From Vandammella animalimorsus (GTDB lineage: Bacteria > Pseudomonadota > Gammaproteobacteria > Burkholderiales > Burkholderiaceae_C): a stretch of DNA of 36,448 bases. The notes under the pieces are model-generated. The model saw nothing but the letters and a program-made list of their open reading frames with translations. It searched no databases and was not told the DNA's origin. How positions within the stretch are numbered: the first letter of the stretch is position 1; every line of letters starts with the position of its first letter. Position numbers and translations under genes: made by a program. The stretch spans positions 1-36,448 of the forward strand of contig NZ_NSJB01000016.1 of the NCBI RefSeq assembly GCF_002285265.1. The letters run 5' to 3'. Below, in pieces: positions 1-6,400 of the stretch.

Positions 1-170
1 TCAGCCTGGCGAGCATCAGCCCGGGATTGCTGCCCAAGCACTTGCTGCGGTTACGCCAGCGTCTGGGTGAGCAACTGCTGCCCAAACAACGACGGGGGCG
101 ACAATGCCCCCGTGTTGTGAAGAAGCCCCCTGCTCGCTATCCGTTCAAGCAGGTTCGTGCTGTTAAGTGA
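1..170 (+). pseudogene. IS4-family-like transposase, C-terminal end only
   Basis: The reading frame is open from the left edge of the window to a TGA at 168-170 and gives about 55 residues rich in Arg and Lys. The tail carries a CPRVVKK stretch followed by a YPFK-type ending. IS4-family transposases usually finish with a basic tail of this kind (PRxVK followed by a short basic stretch). No catalytic DDE residues are in view because the gene begins outside the window, so it is not known whether the full gene is intact. The element end probably lies just after the stop, before the hairpin at 208. The family call rests on the tail only; another DDE transposase is possible. Confidence 0.55.
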
Positions 171-207
171 ACGGCATTACGCCCTGGGCGCTGCTTTTTT
201 ATGCTGC

Positions 208-230
208 GATGCCGCAGCCGCTGCGGCATC
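208..230 (-). terminator. Perfect 10-bp hairpin after the BraC/LivK-like gene
   Basis: GATGCCGCAG at 208-217 pairs perfectly with CTGCGGCATC at 221-230 around a 3-base loop. It lies 16 bases beyond the stop of the minus-strand binding-protein gene. There is no T-run on the minus-strand side; the T-run at 195-200 would serve neither strand in the canonical position. It could be a weak terminator or an mRNA 3'-end stabiliser. Confidence 0.4.
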
Positions 231-246
231 GGAACTGGGCAATGGC

Positions 247-1371
247 TTATTGCGCAGCGGTCTTGCTGCCGTCCTTGTGCCAGTTGAAGACGTCGAACTT
301 GAAGCTGTTGAGGTCGCCGGCCTTGTTCCAGGACAGCTCGCCCACCGGGCTGGGCAGCTTGGCGCCCTTGAGGAACTGGGCCACCTTCTCCGGCTCGTTG
401 GCGCCTGCGCCCTTGATGCCTTCGGCAATGGCCAGCGTGGCGGCGTAGGCCGTCATCTGGAAGGCGCCGCCGGGGTTGCGCTTCTTGTCCTTGAAGGCCT
501 GCACGATCTTGGCGTTGTCCGGGTTCTGCGTGAAGTCCGCCGGCAGCGTCACCAGCATGCCCTCGACGGCGTCGCCGGCGATGGCGTTGATGTCGGGGTT
601 GCCCACGCCTTCGGGGCCCATGAACTTGGCCGTCACGCCTTGCTCCTTGGCCTGGCGCAGCAGCAGGCCCATTTCGGGGTGGTAGCCGCCGAAGTACACG
701 AAGTCGATGCCTTCGGACTTGAGCTTGGTGATCACGGCAGAGTAGTCGGTGTCACCGGCGTTGATGCCTTCAAAAATGGCCACGGGCACCTTGGCGGCCT
801 GCAGGTTGTCGCGCACGGCGCTGGCAATGCCCTGGCCGTAGGAGGCCTTGTCGTGCAGCACGGCGACCTTGCTGGGCTTGACCTTCTCGATGATGAACTT
901 GGCGGCGGCCGGGCCTTGCTGATCGTCGCGGCCGATGGTGCGGAAGATGAACTGATAGTCCTTGCCGTCGGTCAGCGCGGGGGAGGTGGCCGAGGGCGTG
1001 ACCATGACCACGCCTTCCTCGTCATAGATGGGCGCAGCGGCGATGGTGGCGCCCGAGCAGACGCCGCCGACCACGTAGCCAATCTTGTCGTTGACCACGC
1101 GGTTGGCAGCCACCGGGCCTTGCTTGGGCTCGCAGGCGTCGTCGATGTAGACCGCCTCGAGCTGCTTGCCCAGCACGCCGCCGCCGGCGTTGATCTGCTC
1201 GATGGCCGTTTCCACGCCTTCCTTGACCATGTCGCCGTACTGCGTCACGGGGCCGGTGGTCGGGCCGACCACGGCGATCTTGATGTTCTGGGCGTAGGCG
1301 CCGGCCGAGAATGCCAGCGCGCCGGCGATGGCGGCGGCAGTGACGACCGACTTGAGACGAAATTGCGTCAT
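247..1371 (-). CDS. Branched-chain amino acid-type ABC transporter substrate-binding protein (LivK/BraC family)
   Basis: A 374-residue periplasmic type I binding protein. The N-terminus (MTQFRLKSVV, then an Ala-rich hydrophobic core ending in AYA before QNIKIAV) is a typical Sec signal peptide. The mature start KIAVVGPTTGPVTQYGDM is the family hallmark, followed by a GGGVLGKQLE segment and a VVGGVCSGAT loop. The start at 1371 has GGAGCC just upstream; frames extending further upstream lack a signal peptide. Family members bind Leu/Ile/Val, other amino acids or aromatic acids and deliver them to LivHMGF. No permease or ATPase genes of that type lie in the window, so it is either an orphan or its partners are elsewhere. 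The 238-base gap to the divergent gene at 1610 presumably holds promoters for both, but I see no convincing boxes. Confidence 0.9.
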   Translation of the reverse strand: MTQFRLKSVVTAAAIAGALAFSAGAYAQNIKIAVVGPTTGPVTQYGDMVKEGVETAIEQINAGGGVLGKQLEAVYIDDACEPKQGPVAANRVVNDKIGYVVGGVCSGATIAAAPIYDEEGVVMVTPSATSPALTDGKDYQFIFRTIGRDDQQGPAAAKFIIEKVKPSKVAVLHDKASYGQGIASAVRDNLQAAKVPVAIFEGINAGDTDYSAVITKLKSEGIDFVYFGGYHPEMGLLLRQAKEQGVTAKFMGPEGVGNPDINAIAGDAVEGMLVTLPADFTQNPDNAKIVQAFKDKKRNPGGAFQMTAYAATLAIAEGIKGAGANEPEKVAQFLKGAKLPSPVGELSWNKAGDLNSFKFDVFNWHKDGSKTAAQ

Positions 1372-1609
1372 GATGGCTCCTTGATGTGTGTGCAGGGCTG
1401 TTCGAGATGCAGAACAGGTTTTGATGGATTTGCTCGCGCATGCGCCTGGCCATGCGCTTGGCGGCAGCACGCGCAAAACGGATCAAGCATACACGCCAAA
1501 ATTGTTTGCGCCATTGAGGCAAACGCGGATTTCCGAGCCCGCGGTACGGGTTCATCAATGGGGCGCAGCGCCGCTTTTTGGGCGTGCGCCGCAGGACGAA
1601 AGGATGGCA

Positions 1610-2443
1610 ATGGAAGACGAGCAAAGCCGCGCCGCTGCAGGCATTGCGCTGGATTGGCACGCCGCAGGCGAGGGCGATGGCAGGGGCGATGGCGCGCCCT
1701 GCTGGGCGCATGTGCGCGTGCGCAATTCGGGAAAACTCGGGGCTATGACGGTGGCCATGTGGCTGCAGCTGCGCGAGGTGTTCGAGCGCATCGCGCAGCA
1801 GCCGCAGCTGCGCTGCGTGCTGGTCACGGGCGAGGATGGCGCATTTTGCGCCGGCGGCGACATTTCCGAGTACGCGCAGTTTCGCTTCGAGCCCCAGTCG
1901 CTGGCGCATTTTCATGAGCAGCAGGTCTGGGGCGGCCTGGGCGCCATGTTGGCCTGCGAGGTGCCGCTGATTGCCGCCATCGACGGCCCTTGCATGGGCG
2001 CGGGGCTGGAGATTGCCAGTTGCTGCGATCTGCGCATCGCCACGGCGCGCTCGCAGTTCGGCGCGCCGATTGCGCGGCTGGGCTTTCCAATGGCGCCGCG
2101 CGAGCTGGCCCTGGTGGGGCGCGCCGTGGGCGATGCGCTGGCGCGGCGCATGCTGCTGGCCGCGCAGGTGCTGCCGGCGCAGGCGCTGCACGAGGCGGGT
2201 TTTGTGGCCCAACTGCTGCCCGAGCAGGAGTTCGAGGCCGCCGCGCAGCAATGGGTGCAGCGCCTGCTGGCCCTGGCGCCGCAGGCCGCGCGCATGCACA
2301 AGCGCAGCCTGCGCACGCTGGCCGACGCCGGCCAGCAACAGGCGCTGGCCGCGCTGCTGCCCGGCGCGTACGACTACGCCCCCAGCGCCGAGCACCGCGA
2401 AGGCATCGCCGCCTTTCTGGCCAAGCGCAAGCCGCAGTTTTGA
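1610..2443 (+). CDS. Enoyl-CoA hydratase/isomerase family protein (crotonase fold)
   Basis: A 277-residue crotonase-superfamily protein acting on acyl-CoA thioesters in the cytoplasm. The oxyanion-hole segment CAGGDI is at residues 80-85 and the second one, GPCMGAGLEIA, at about 127-137 with Glu134 in the first catalytic position. The place of the second hydratase Glu reads GAPIARLGFP, so that Glu is absent. This argues against a classic enoyl-CoA hydratase and leaves isomerase, hydrolase or another crotonase reaction open. The ATG at 1610 is preferred because GAAAGGA lies 5 bases upstream of it; the in-frame ATG at 1604 touches that same site. Residues 10-35 before the fold are poorly conserved-looking and Gly/Asp-rich. 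The gene is convergent with the permease gene ending at 2466. Confidence 0.85.
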   Translation: MEDEQSRAAAGIALDWHAAGEGDGRGDGAPCWAHVRVRNSGKLGAMTVAMWLQLREVFERIAQQPQLRCVLVTGEDGAFCAGGDISEYAQFRFEPQSLAHFHEQQVWGGLGAMLACEVPLIAAIDGPCMGAGLEIASCCDLRIATARSQFGAPIARLGFPMAPRELALVGRAVGDALARRMLLAAQVLPAQALHEAGFVAQLLPEQEFEAAAQQWVQRLLALAPQAARMHKRSLRTLADAGQQQALAALLPGAYDYAPSAEHREGIAAFLAKRKPQF

Positions 2444-2465
2444 ACAGCTTGCAACGGGTTCTGAA

Positions 2466-3365
2466 TCAGCGCCGGGCGTGGCGCAAGGCGGTGTACAGCC
2501 CGGCGGCGACGATCAGCGCCGCGCCCAGGTAAAAGCCCCAGGCTGGCTGCTCGCGCCAGATCAGCCAGCCCAGCAGGGTGGACCACAGCAGCAGGCTGTA
2601 GTCAAAGGGCACGACCACGGCCGCCGGCGCCAGCCGAAAGGCCTGGGTGATGAAACCCAGCCCCAGCGTGGCGCACAGCGCCAGCGCGGCCAGCTGCGGT
2701 GCGTGTGCGGGCGACAGCGGCACCCAGAAGCCGCCCAGCAACGCAGCGGGCGCGGCAAACACCAGCTGGCCCAGCACGATGTAGGTCATGGTGGTGAGCA
2801 TGTGCTCGCCGGGGCGGATGCGCCGCGCGCTGAGCATCATGATGGCGTAGCCCAGCGCGGTGAGCACGGGCAGCGCCATGGCCCACAGGGGCTGATGGCT
2901 TGCCTGCGCTGCGCTGGCGCCGTGTGAGGCGGCAATCAGCACCACGCCGCAAAAGCCCGCACCGATGGCCAGCCAGGCGCCCAGGCCCAGGCGCTCCTTG
3001 AGCACCAGGGCCGAGATCAGCGCGATGAACAGCGGCGCGCAAAAGGTCAGCGCCGTGGTGTGCGCCAGCGGCAGCAGCGTCATGCTCCAGTAAAAGCAGA
3101 TCGCGCAGATGACGTTGATCAGCCCGCGCAGCGTGTGGATGCCCAGATTGGCCGTGCGCAGCGCGGCCGGGCCCAGCGTCAGTGCCACCAGCGCCAGCAG
3201 CGCCGGCGCGGCCAGCGCGGCGCGCAGCAGCAGCAACTGCATGGGCGGGTAGTGCGCGCCCAGCCACTTGGCCAGGGCATCGCTGCAGGCCAGGCAAAAG
3301 GCCCCGGCCAGCATGTAGGCAATGCCGGCCGCGTGGCGCGGCGCAGGCGCGGCGGTGGTGCTCAT
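2466..3365 (-). CDS. EamA-family (DMT superfamily) transporter
   Basis: A 299-residue integral membrane protein with about ten hydrophobic segments arranged as two similar halves, the EamA duplication. Early family features include the first segment (AYMLAGAFCLACSDALAKWL), the half-repeat GxxL motifs, and an end-of-half stretch FCAPLFIALISALVLKERLGL, which is the classic FxxPxFxxLxxxxxLxE pattern of EamA. Such proteins export or import metabolites, often amino acids or nucleosides; the substrate cannot be told. The start at 3365 was chosen because it begins just before the first membrane segment; the ribosome-binding site is weak. It follows the NUDIX-TusA gene by 52 bases on the same strand and may be co-transcribed with it. 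Confidence 0.88.
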   Translation of the reverse strand: MSTTAAPAPRHAAGIAYMLAGAFCLACSDALAKWLGAHYPPMQLLLLRAALAAPALLALVALTLGPAALRTANLGIHTLRGLINVICAICFYWSMTLLPLAHTTALTFCAPLFIALISALVLKERLGLGAWLAIGAGFCGVVLIAASHGASAAQASHQPLWAMALPVLTALGYAIMMLSARRIRPGEHMLTTMTYIVLGQLVFAAPAALLGGFWVPLSPAHAPQLAALALCATLGLGFITQAFRLAPAAVVVPFDYSLLLWSTLLGWLIWREQPAWGFYLGAALIVAAGLYTALRHARR

Positions 3366-3417
3366 GGCTTGGCAGGTGTTGGCGTGGCCGGTGTTGGCAT
3401 GCAAGGCCGATTGGCGC

Positions 3418-4317
3418 TCAACGGCGCTGCAGCACGAAGTGGTGCACCCCAGCCTCATCGGTGTGCTGCGCAATCAGCGCATTGCCGGTTTGCCGCGCAA
3501 AGGCGGCGAAGTCCTGCAGCGAGCCGCTGTCGGTGGCCAGCACGCGCAGCCGCTGGCCGCTTTGCAGCGTGGCCAGCGCCCTCTTGGCACGCAGGATGGG
3601 CTGCGGGCAGCGCAGGCCCTTGGCATCGACTTCGAGGGCCACCGCGCCGGCTGCTGCATCGCCCGCAGCGTCCACGCCATGGTTGGCGATGTTGGCGCTG
3701 GCTGCCGGGGCCGGTGCGGCAGCTGGCGCGGCGCTGGCCGTGTGGGCATCGGTGGGCGCTGCGCTGCTGGCCTGGGCGCTGGCCTGCGGGTAGCGCTCGA
3801 TGACCTGCGGCTCGAAGCCGCGCGCGCGCAGCCATTTCTGCAGCGCCAGCCCGGTGCCCGTGGTCCAGACCGTGGCCTGGGCCGGATCGACCAGCCGGTA
3901 TTCGGACAGCTCGGGCGAGAGCGCGATCTCGCCGGTGGCGAGCACGTGGTAGCTGATGAGCACCTGGTTCATGCGCAAAAAGGCCGAGACATCGACCAGC
4001 GTGCACTGCTGCACGTCGAGGTTGACCTCCTCCTTGACCTCGCGGGCAATGCCTTGCTCGGGCGTCTCGCCCGCCTCCATGAAGCCCGTGATCAGGCCGA
4101 AGAAGCGGTCTTTCCACAGCGCATTGCGCGCCAGCAGGATCTGGCCGTGGTACTCGACGATGGCCGCCAGCACGGGCGTGGGGTTGTTCCAGTGCGTCCA
4201 GCCGCAGGCCGGGCAGCGCAGCCGGTCAACCAGGCCGCTGTCTTCCTGCGCCTGCACCCAGGCCAGCGCCGTGGCGCAGTGCGGGCAGTAGCGCATCTCG
4301 TAGGTGGGGGTGCTCAT
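3418..4317 (-). CDS. NUDIX hydrolase with zinc ribbon fused to a C-terminal TusA-like domain
   Basis: A 299-residue two-domain protein. Residues 11-38 form a four-cysteine zinc ribbon (Cys11, 14, 35, 38) as in NudC-type proteins. The NUDIX box lies at about 78-100 (GFMEAGE, then REVKEEVNL); the usual Gly near its end is Asn here. The SQPWPFP motif typical of NADH pyrophosphatase NudC is not seen, so the substrate is uncertain. An Ala/Pro/Ser-rich linker spans about 178-225. Residues 228-299 match the TusA/SirA fold, with the signature GLRCPQPILRAKRAL carrying the sulfur-accepting Cys237 and the CPxP motif. TusA proteins relay persulfide sulfur; NUDIX enzymes hydrolyse nucleoside diphosphate derivatives. 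I do not know this fusion as a described protein. The gene directly downstream of cysM is suggestive of a sulfur link. Confidence 0.85.
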   Translation of the reverse strand: MSTPTYEMRYCPHCATALAWVQAQEDSGLVDRLRCPACGWTHWNNPTPVLAAIVEYHGQILLARNALWKDRFFGLITGFMEAGETPEQGIAREVKEEVNLDVQQCTLVDVSAFLRMNQVLISYHVLATGEIALSPELSEYRLVDPAQATVWTTGTGLALQKWLRARGFEPQVIERYPQASAQASSAAPTDAHTASAAPAAAPAPAASANIANHGVDAAGDAAAGAVALEVDAKGLRCPQPILRAKRALATLQSGQRLRVLATDSGSLQDFAAFARQTGNALIAQHTDEAGVHHFVLQRR

Positions 4318-4390
4318 GGGGTGCTTTTGCTGTTGTTTTGTGCGGGTGGGCTGGGAGTGAGGGCCTGTCTTGCGTGGCTCAGCAGGGCCA

Positions 4391-4410
4391 GAGACTTTGA
4401 ACAGGCTTTC
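4391..4410. repeat. Fragment of the palindromic element end
   Basis: GAGACTTTGAACAGGCTTT resembles the right terminus of the element at 18331-18491 (GAGATTTTGAACAGGTTCT), agreeing at about 16 of 19 positions. It overlaps the first base(s) of the minus-strand cysM stop codon at 4409-4411. Short enough to be coincidence, but the position at a gene end fits the family. Confidence 0.35.
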
Positions 4411-5311
4411 AGATCGGAAACACGCCGGTGGACAGGTAACGATCGCCCCGGTCGCAGACCACAAAGGCAATCACCGCATCGCGCACCGCCGCCTGCACCT
4501 GCAGCGCGGCCCACAGCGCGCCGCCCGAGGAGATGCCGGCAAAGATGCCTTCCTCACGCGCCAGGCGGCGGCACATGTGCTCGGCATCGTCCTGGGCCAC
4601 CGGCAGCAGCTCATCGACCAGGCCGGGCTCGTAGATGCTGGGCTGGTAGGGCTCGGGCCACTTGCGGATGCCCGGAATGCGCGCGCCCGGCGCGGGCTGG
4701 GCGCCGATGATGCGGATGGCCGGGTTCTGCTCCTTCAGATAGCGCGCCACGCCGGTGATGGTGCCGGTGGTGCCCATGGCGCTGACGAAGTGGCTGATGC
4801 GCCCCTGCGTCTGCTGCCACAGCTCCGGCCCGGTGCTCTCGTAATGAATGCCCGGGTTGTCGGCGTTGGCGAACTGGTTGAGGATCACGCCCTCGCCCCT
4901 GGCGGCCATGGCCTCGGCCAGATCGCGCGCGGCCTCCATGCCGCCGCTCTTGGGAGTCAGAATCAGCTCGGCCCCGAAGGCCTTCATGGTCTGTGCGCGC
5001 TCGATCGACAAATCCTCGGGCATGACCAGCACCATGCGATAGCCCTTGATGGCCGCGGCCATGGCCAGCGCAATGCCGGTGTTGCCCGAGGTCGGCTCGA
5101 TCAGTGTGTCGCCGGGGCGGATCTGGCCGCGCTGCTGCGCGCGCTGGATCATCGCCAGCGCCGGGCGATCCTTGACCGAGCCGGCCGGATTGTTGCCCTC
5201 GAGCTTGGCCAGCAAGGTATTGCCGCGCGCCAGACACGCCTGGCGCTCAAGGCGCTGCAGCGCCACCAGCGGCGTCTGGCCGACGATGTCCTCAATCGTT
5301 TGGAATTGCAT
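4409..5311 (-). CDS. cysM: Cysteine synthase B (O-acetylserine/O-phosphoserine sulfhydrylase)
   Basis: A 300-residue PLP-dependent fold type II enzyme, close to the usual CysM length of about 303. It makes L-cysteine (or S-sulfocysteine from thiosulfate) from O-acetylserine in the cytoplasm. Lys47 in NNPAGSVKDRPAL is the PLP Schiff-base lysine; the phosphate/substrate loop TSGNTG is at 74-79. The stretch VSAMGTTGTITG forms the PLP phosphate cup, and SSGGALWA lies near the end. The start MQFQTIEDIVGQTPLV is standard for CysM; the frame upstream would run through the tRNA gene and is excluded. The leader is very short and no clear ribosome-binding site is seen. The NUDIX-TusA gene follows by 91 bases. 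CysM rather than CysK is inferred from the start sequence and length. Confidence 0.93.
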   Translation of the reverse strand: MQFQTIEDIVGQTPLVALQRLERQACLARGNTLLAKLEGNNPAGSVKDRPALAMIQRAQQRGQIRPGDTLIEPTSGNTGIALAMAAAIKGYRMVLVMPEDLSIERAQTMKAFGAELILTPKSGGMEAARDLAEAMAARGEGVILNQFANADNPGIHYESTGPELWQQTQGRISHFVSAMGTTGTITGVARYLKEQNPAIRIIGAQPAPGARIPGIRKWPEPYQPSIYEPGLVDELLPVAQDDAEHMCRRLAREEGIFAGISSGGALWAALQVQAAVRDAVIAFVVCDRGDRYLSTGVFPI

Positions 5312-5332
5312 GCTGCGAATGTGCCATATAAT
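5306..5332 (+). promoter_or_regulatory. Probable promoter of tRNA-Leu
   Basis: A perfect -10 box TATAAT lies at 5327-5332, placing the transcription start about 10 bases before the mature tRNA at 5349. The best -35 candidate is TTGCAT at 5306-5311 with a 15-base spacer, which is short. That -35 overlaps the start codon of the divergent cysM gene (5309-5311), so tRNA and cysM transcription initiation must share this segment. Confidence 0.6.
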
Positions 5333-5348
5333 TTGCCGCTTTCTGCCA

Positions 5349-5433
5349 GCCGGAGTGGTGAAATTGGTAGACGCAGCGGACTCAAAATCCGCCGCCGCAA
5401 GGCGTGCCGGTTCGATTCCGGCCTCCGGCACCA
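5349..5433 (+). tRNA. tRNA-Leu (anticodon CAA)
   Basis: An 85-base type II tRNA. The acceptor stem GCCGGAG pairs with CTCCGGC at 5423-5429, followed by discriminator A and an encoded CCA at 5431-5433. The D-arm carries TGGTAGACGCA. The anticodon stem GCGGA/TCCGC encloses the loop CTCAAAA, giving anticodon CAA, which reads UUG codons. A long variable arm typical of tRNA-Leu follows, then the T-loop GGTTCGATTCC. Confidence 0.97.
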
Positions 5434-5443
5434 GCGAATGTGC

Positions 5444-5479
5444 AAGGGCTTACGACCTGAATGGGCGTAGGCCCTTTTT
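5444..5479 (+). terminator. Rho-independent terminator after tRNA-Leu
   Basis: AAGGGCTTACG at 5444-5454 pairs with CGTAGGCCCTT at 5466-5476 (one T-G pair) around an 11-base loop, and is followed by a T-run ending at 5479. It lies 10 bases after the tRNA CCA end. Confidence 0.88.
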
Positions 5480-5506
5480 GTTGCCCGCTCTGAGTCGAAA
5501 GCTAAA

Positions 5507-5543
5507 AGCACACAGCCCCCGGGCAGAGCGGGGGCTGTGTGCT
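5507..5543 (-). terminator. Strong 15-bp hairpin, terminator for the HTH gene
   Basis: AGCACACAGCCCCCG at 5507-5521 and CGGGGGCTGTGTGCT at 5529-5543 are perfectly complementary with a 7-base loop. Read on the minus strand the stem is followed by TTTTAGC, so it most likely ends transcription of the HTH gene at 5608-5952. Confidence 0.75.
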
Positions 5544-5550
5544 GTGCTGT

Positions 5551-5580
5551 GATGCGATGTGATGTGATGTGATGTGATGC
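5551..5580. repeat. Pentanucleotide tandem repeat (GATGY)x6
   Basis: Six consecutive 5-bp units: GATGC, four GATGT, GATGC. It sits between the 15-bp hairpin and the stop codon of the HTH gene at 5608. A 5-bp unit can change copy number by slippage, but here it lies outside any gene. Confidence 0.9.
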
Positions 5581-5607
5581 GGGGCAGGGCGTGCAGGCCG
5601 GGGCGGC

Positions 5608-5952
5608 TCAGCCCTGCTCGCCGCGATCGGCCTGCTCCAGCTCCTTGGCCAGTTCCGGGTGGCGGATCAGCAGCTCAAACAGACACACGGCCGCGCCGGG
5701 CGGCACCTGCCGGCCTTGCTCCCAATCGTTGAGCAGGGCCAGCGGGGTGTTGATGAGCCGCGCGAAATTGACCTGCGGCAGGCCCAGGGCCTTGCGGGCC
5801 TGGCGGGTCTTGGCCTGCTGGGGCGTGCTGCCAGCCTCGACAGGGCTGGGCACGCTCGCGCCAAAGGGCGCGGGCGGCGCTGCGACGGGAGCCTGCACCT
5901 TGGTGGCCACCGCATCGGCCATTTCTGCCAGGTTGATTTTTCTTGCGCACAT
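5608..5952 (-). CDS. Small helix-turn-helix (XRE-like) DNA-binding protein
   Basis: A 114-residue protein. Residues 1-45 are Ala/Pro-rich and probably flexible. Residues 48-85 form a helix-turn-helix resembling the MqsA/HigA-type antitoxin and NadS-like regulator domain: an Arg/Lys-rich helix, LGLPQVNFARLINTPLALL, then NDWEQGRQVPPG. The DWEQGRxxPxG stretch is the most conserved part of that group. A final helix, LFELLIRHPELAKELEQ, follows. Such proteins bind their own promoter, often with a toxin gene beside them, but no toxin-like frame is adjacent. The start at 5952 (MCARKINLAEMADAV) is uncertain because no good ribosome-binding site is visible and the frame continues upstream without recognisable protein. 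Confidence 0.7.
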   Translation of the reverse strand: MCARKINLAEMADAVATKVQAPVAAPPAPFGASVPSPVEAGSTPQQAKTRQARKALGLPQVNFARLINTPLALLNDWEQGRQVPPGAAVCLFELLIRHPELAKELEQADRGEQG

Positions 5953-6400
5953 AGGGATATCTCGTCGATGAGGGGGTGATCCCATTTCCCGGTCAAGGGC
6001 TTGGCTGAATGCGCTCGCTGGCTTGGGCAGCCCATGCCAGCGGCCGCATGGCCTGCCGCCTGGATTGAGAAATGGAAGAAAAAGCACCTGCCTGGCCAGA
6101 GCGCCGGGCAGGCCCACAGTGCCCATGGCGTCATCGGCGGCTGGCGCAAGCTGGCGAAGGGGGCGATGACGGCCATGCATGGCACGCAACAAAGCCGATT
6201 GTAGAAGCGGATGCCCAGGCCGGCGCTGAAGCAGGGCGCAAGCTGTGCGCCAGGGGGGATGTGTTGCGGCCTGCCAGGGTTGTTGAGATTGAGTGTTGCG
6301 GCGGTGTTTTCGGTCAAAACTGCGCAGCCGCAGCGTTTTCGCCTTGCATTTGCGGCTTTTGCCGCGAAAAACCGCTTCGCAAACCAAATTTCAACAACCC
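5953..6400. other. Intergenic stretch of 448 bases without a recognisable gene
   Basis: Open frames exist on both strands here but their translations are Arg/Pro/Ala-rich and show no family features. A TACAAT on the minus strand (complement of 6198-6203) has no matching -35 box. A short inverted repeat GCGGC-TTTT-GCCGC lies near 6353-6366. The segment 6300-6400 is richer in A/T than the surrounding genes. The promoter of the HTH gene should lie in this stretch, but I cannot place it. Confidence 0.6.

Noticed and set aside
1372-1609. A further copy of the palindromic element (CAGAACAGGTTTTG near 1413)
   Set aside because: Only a few bases match the element end and no internal blocks follow, so it is probably chance.
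157-1917. 586-codon plus-strand frame over the LivK/BraC gene
   Set aside because: Antisense to a clear binding protein with signal peptide; translation is His/Val/Gly-rich without domains.
5551-5580. CRISPR-like repeat array
   Set aside because: The 5-bp units are contiguous with no spacers; it is a microsatellite.
5953-6387. N-terminal extension of the HTH protein by about 145 residues
   Set aside because: The extension is low-complexity and unlike any protein part I know; the HTH family is usually short and starts near 5952.
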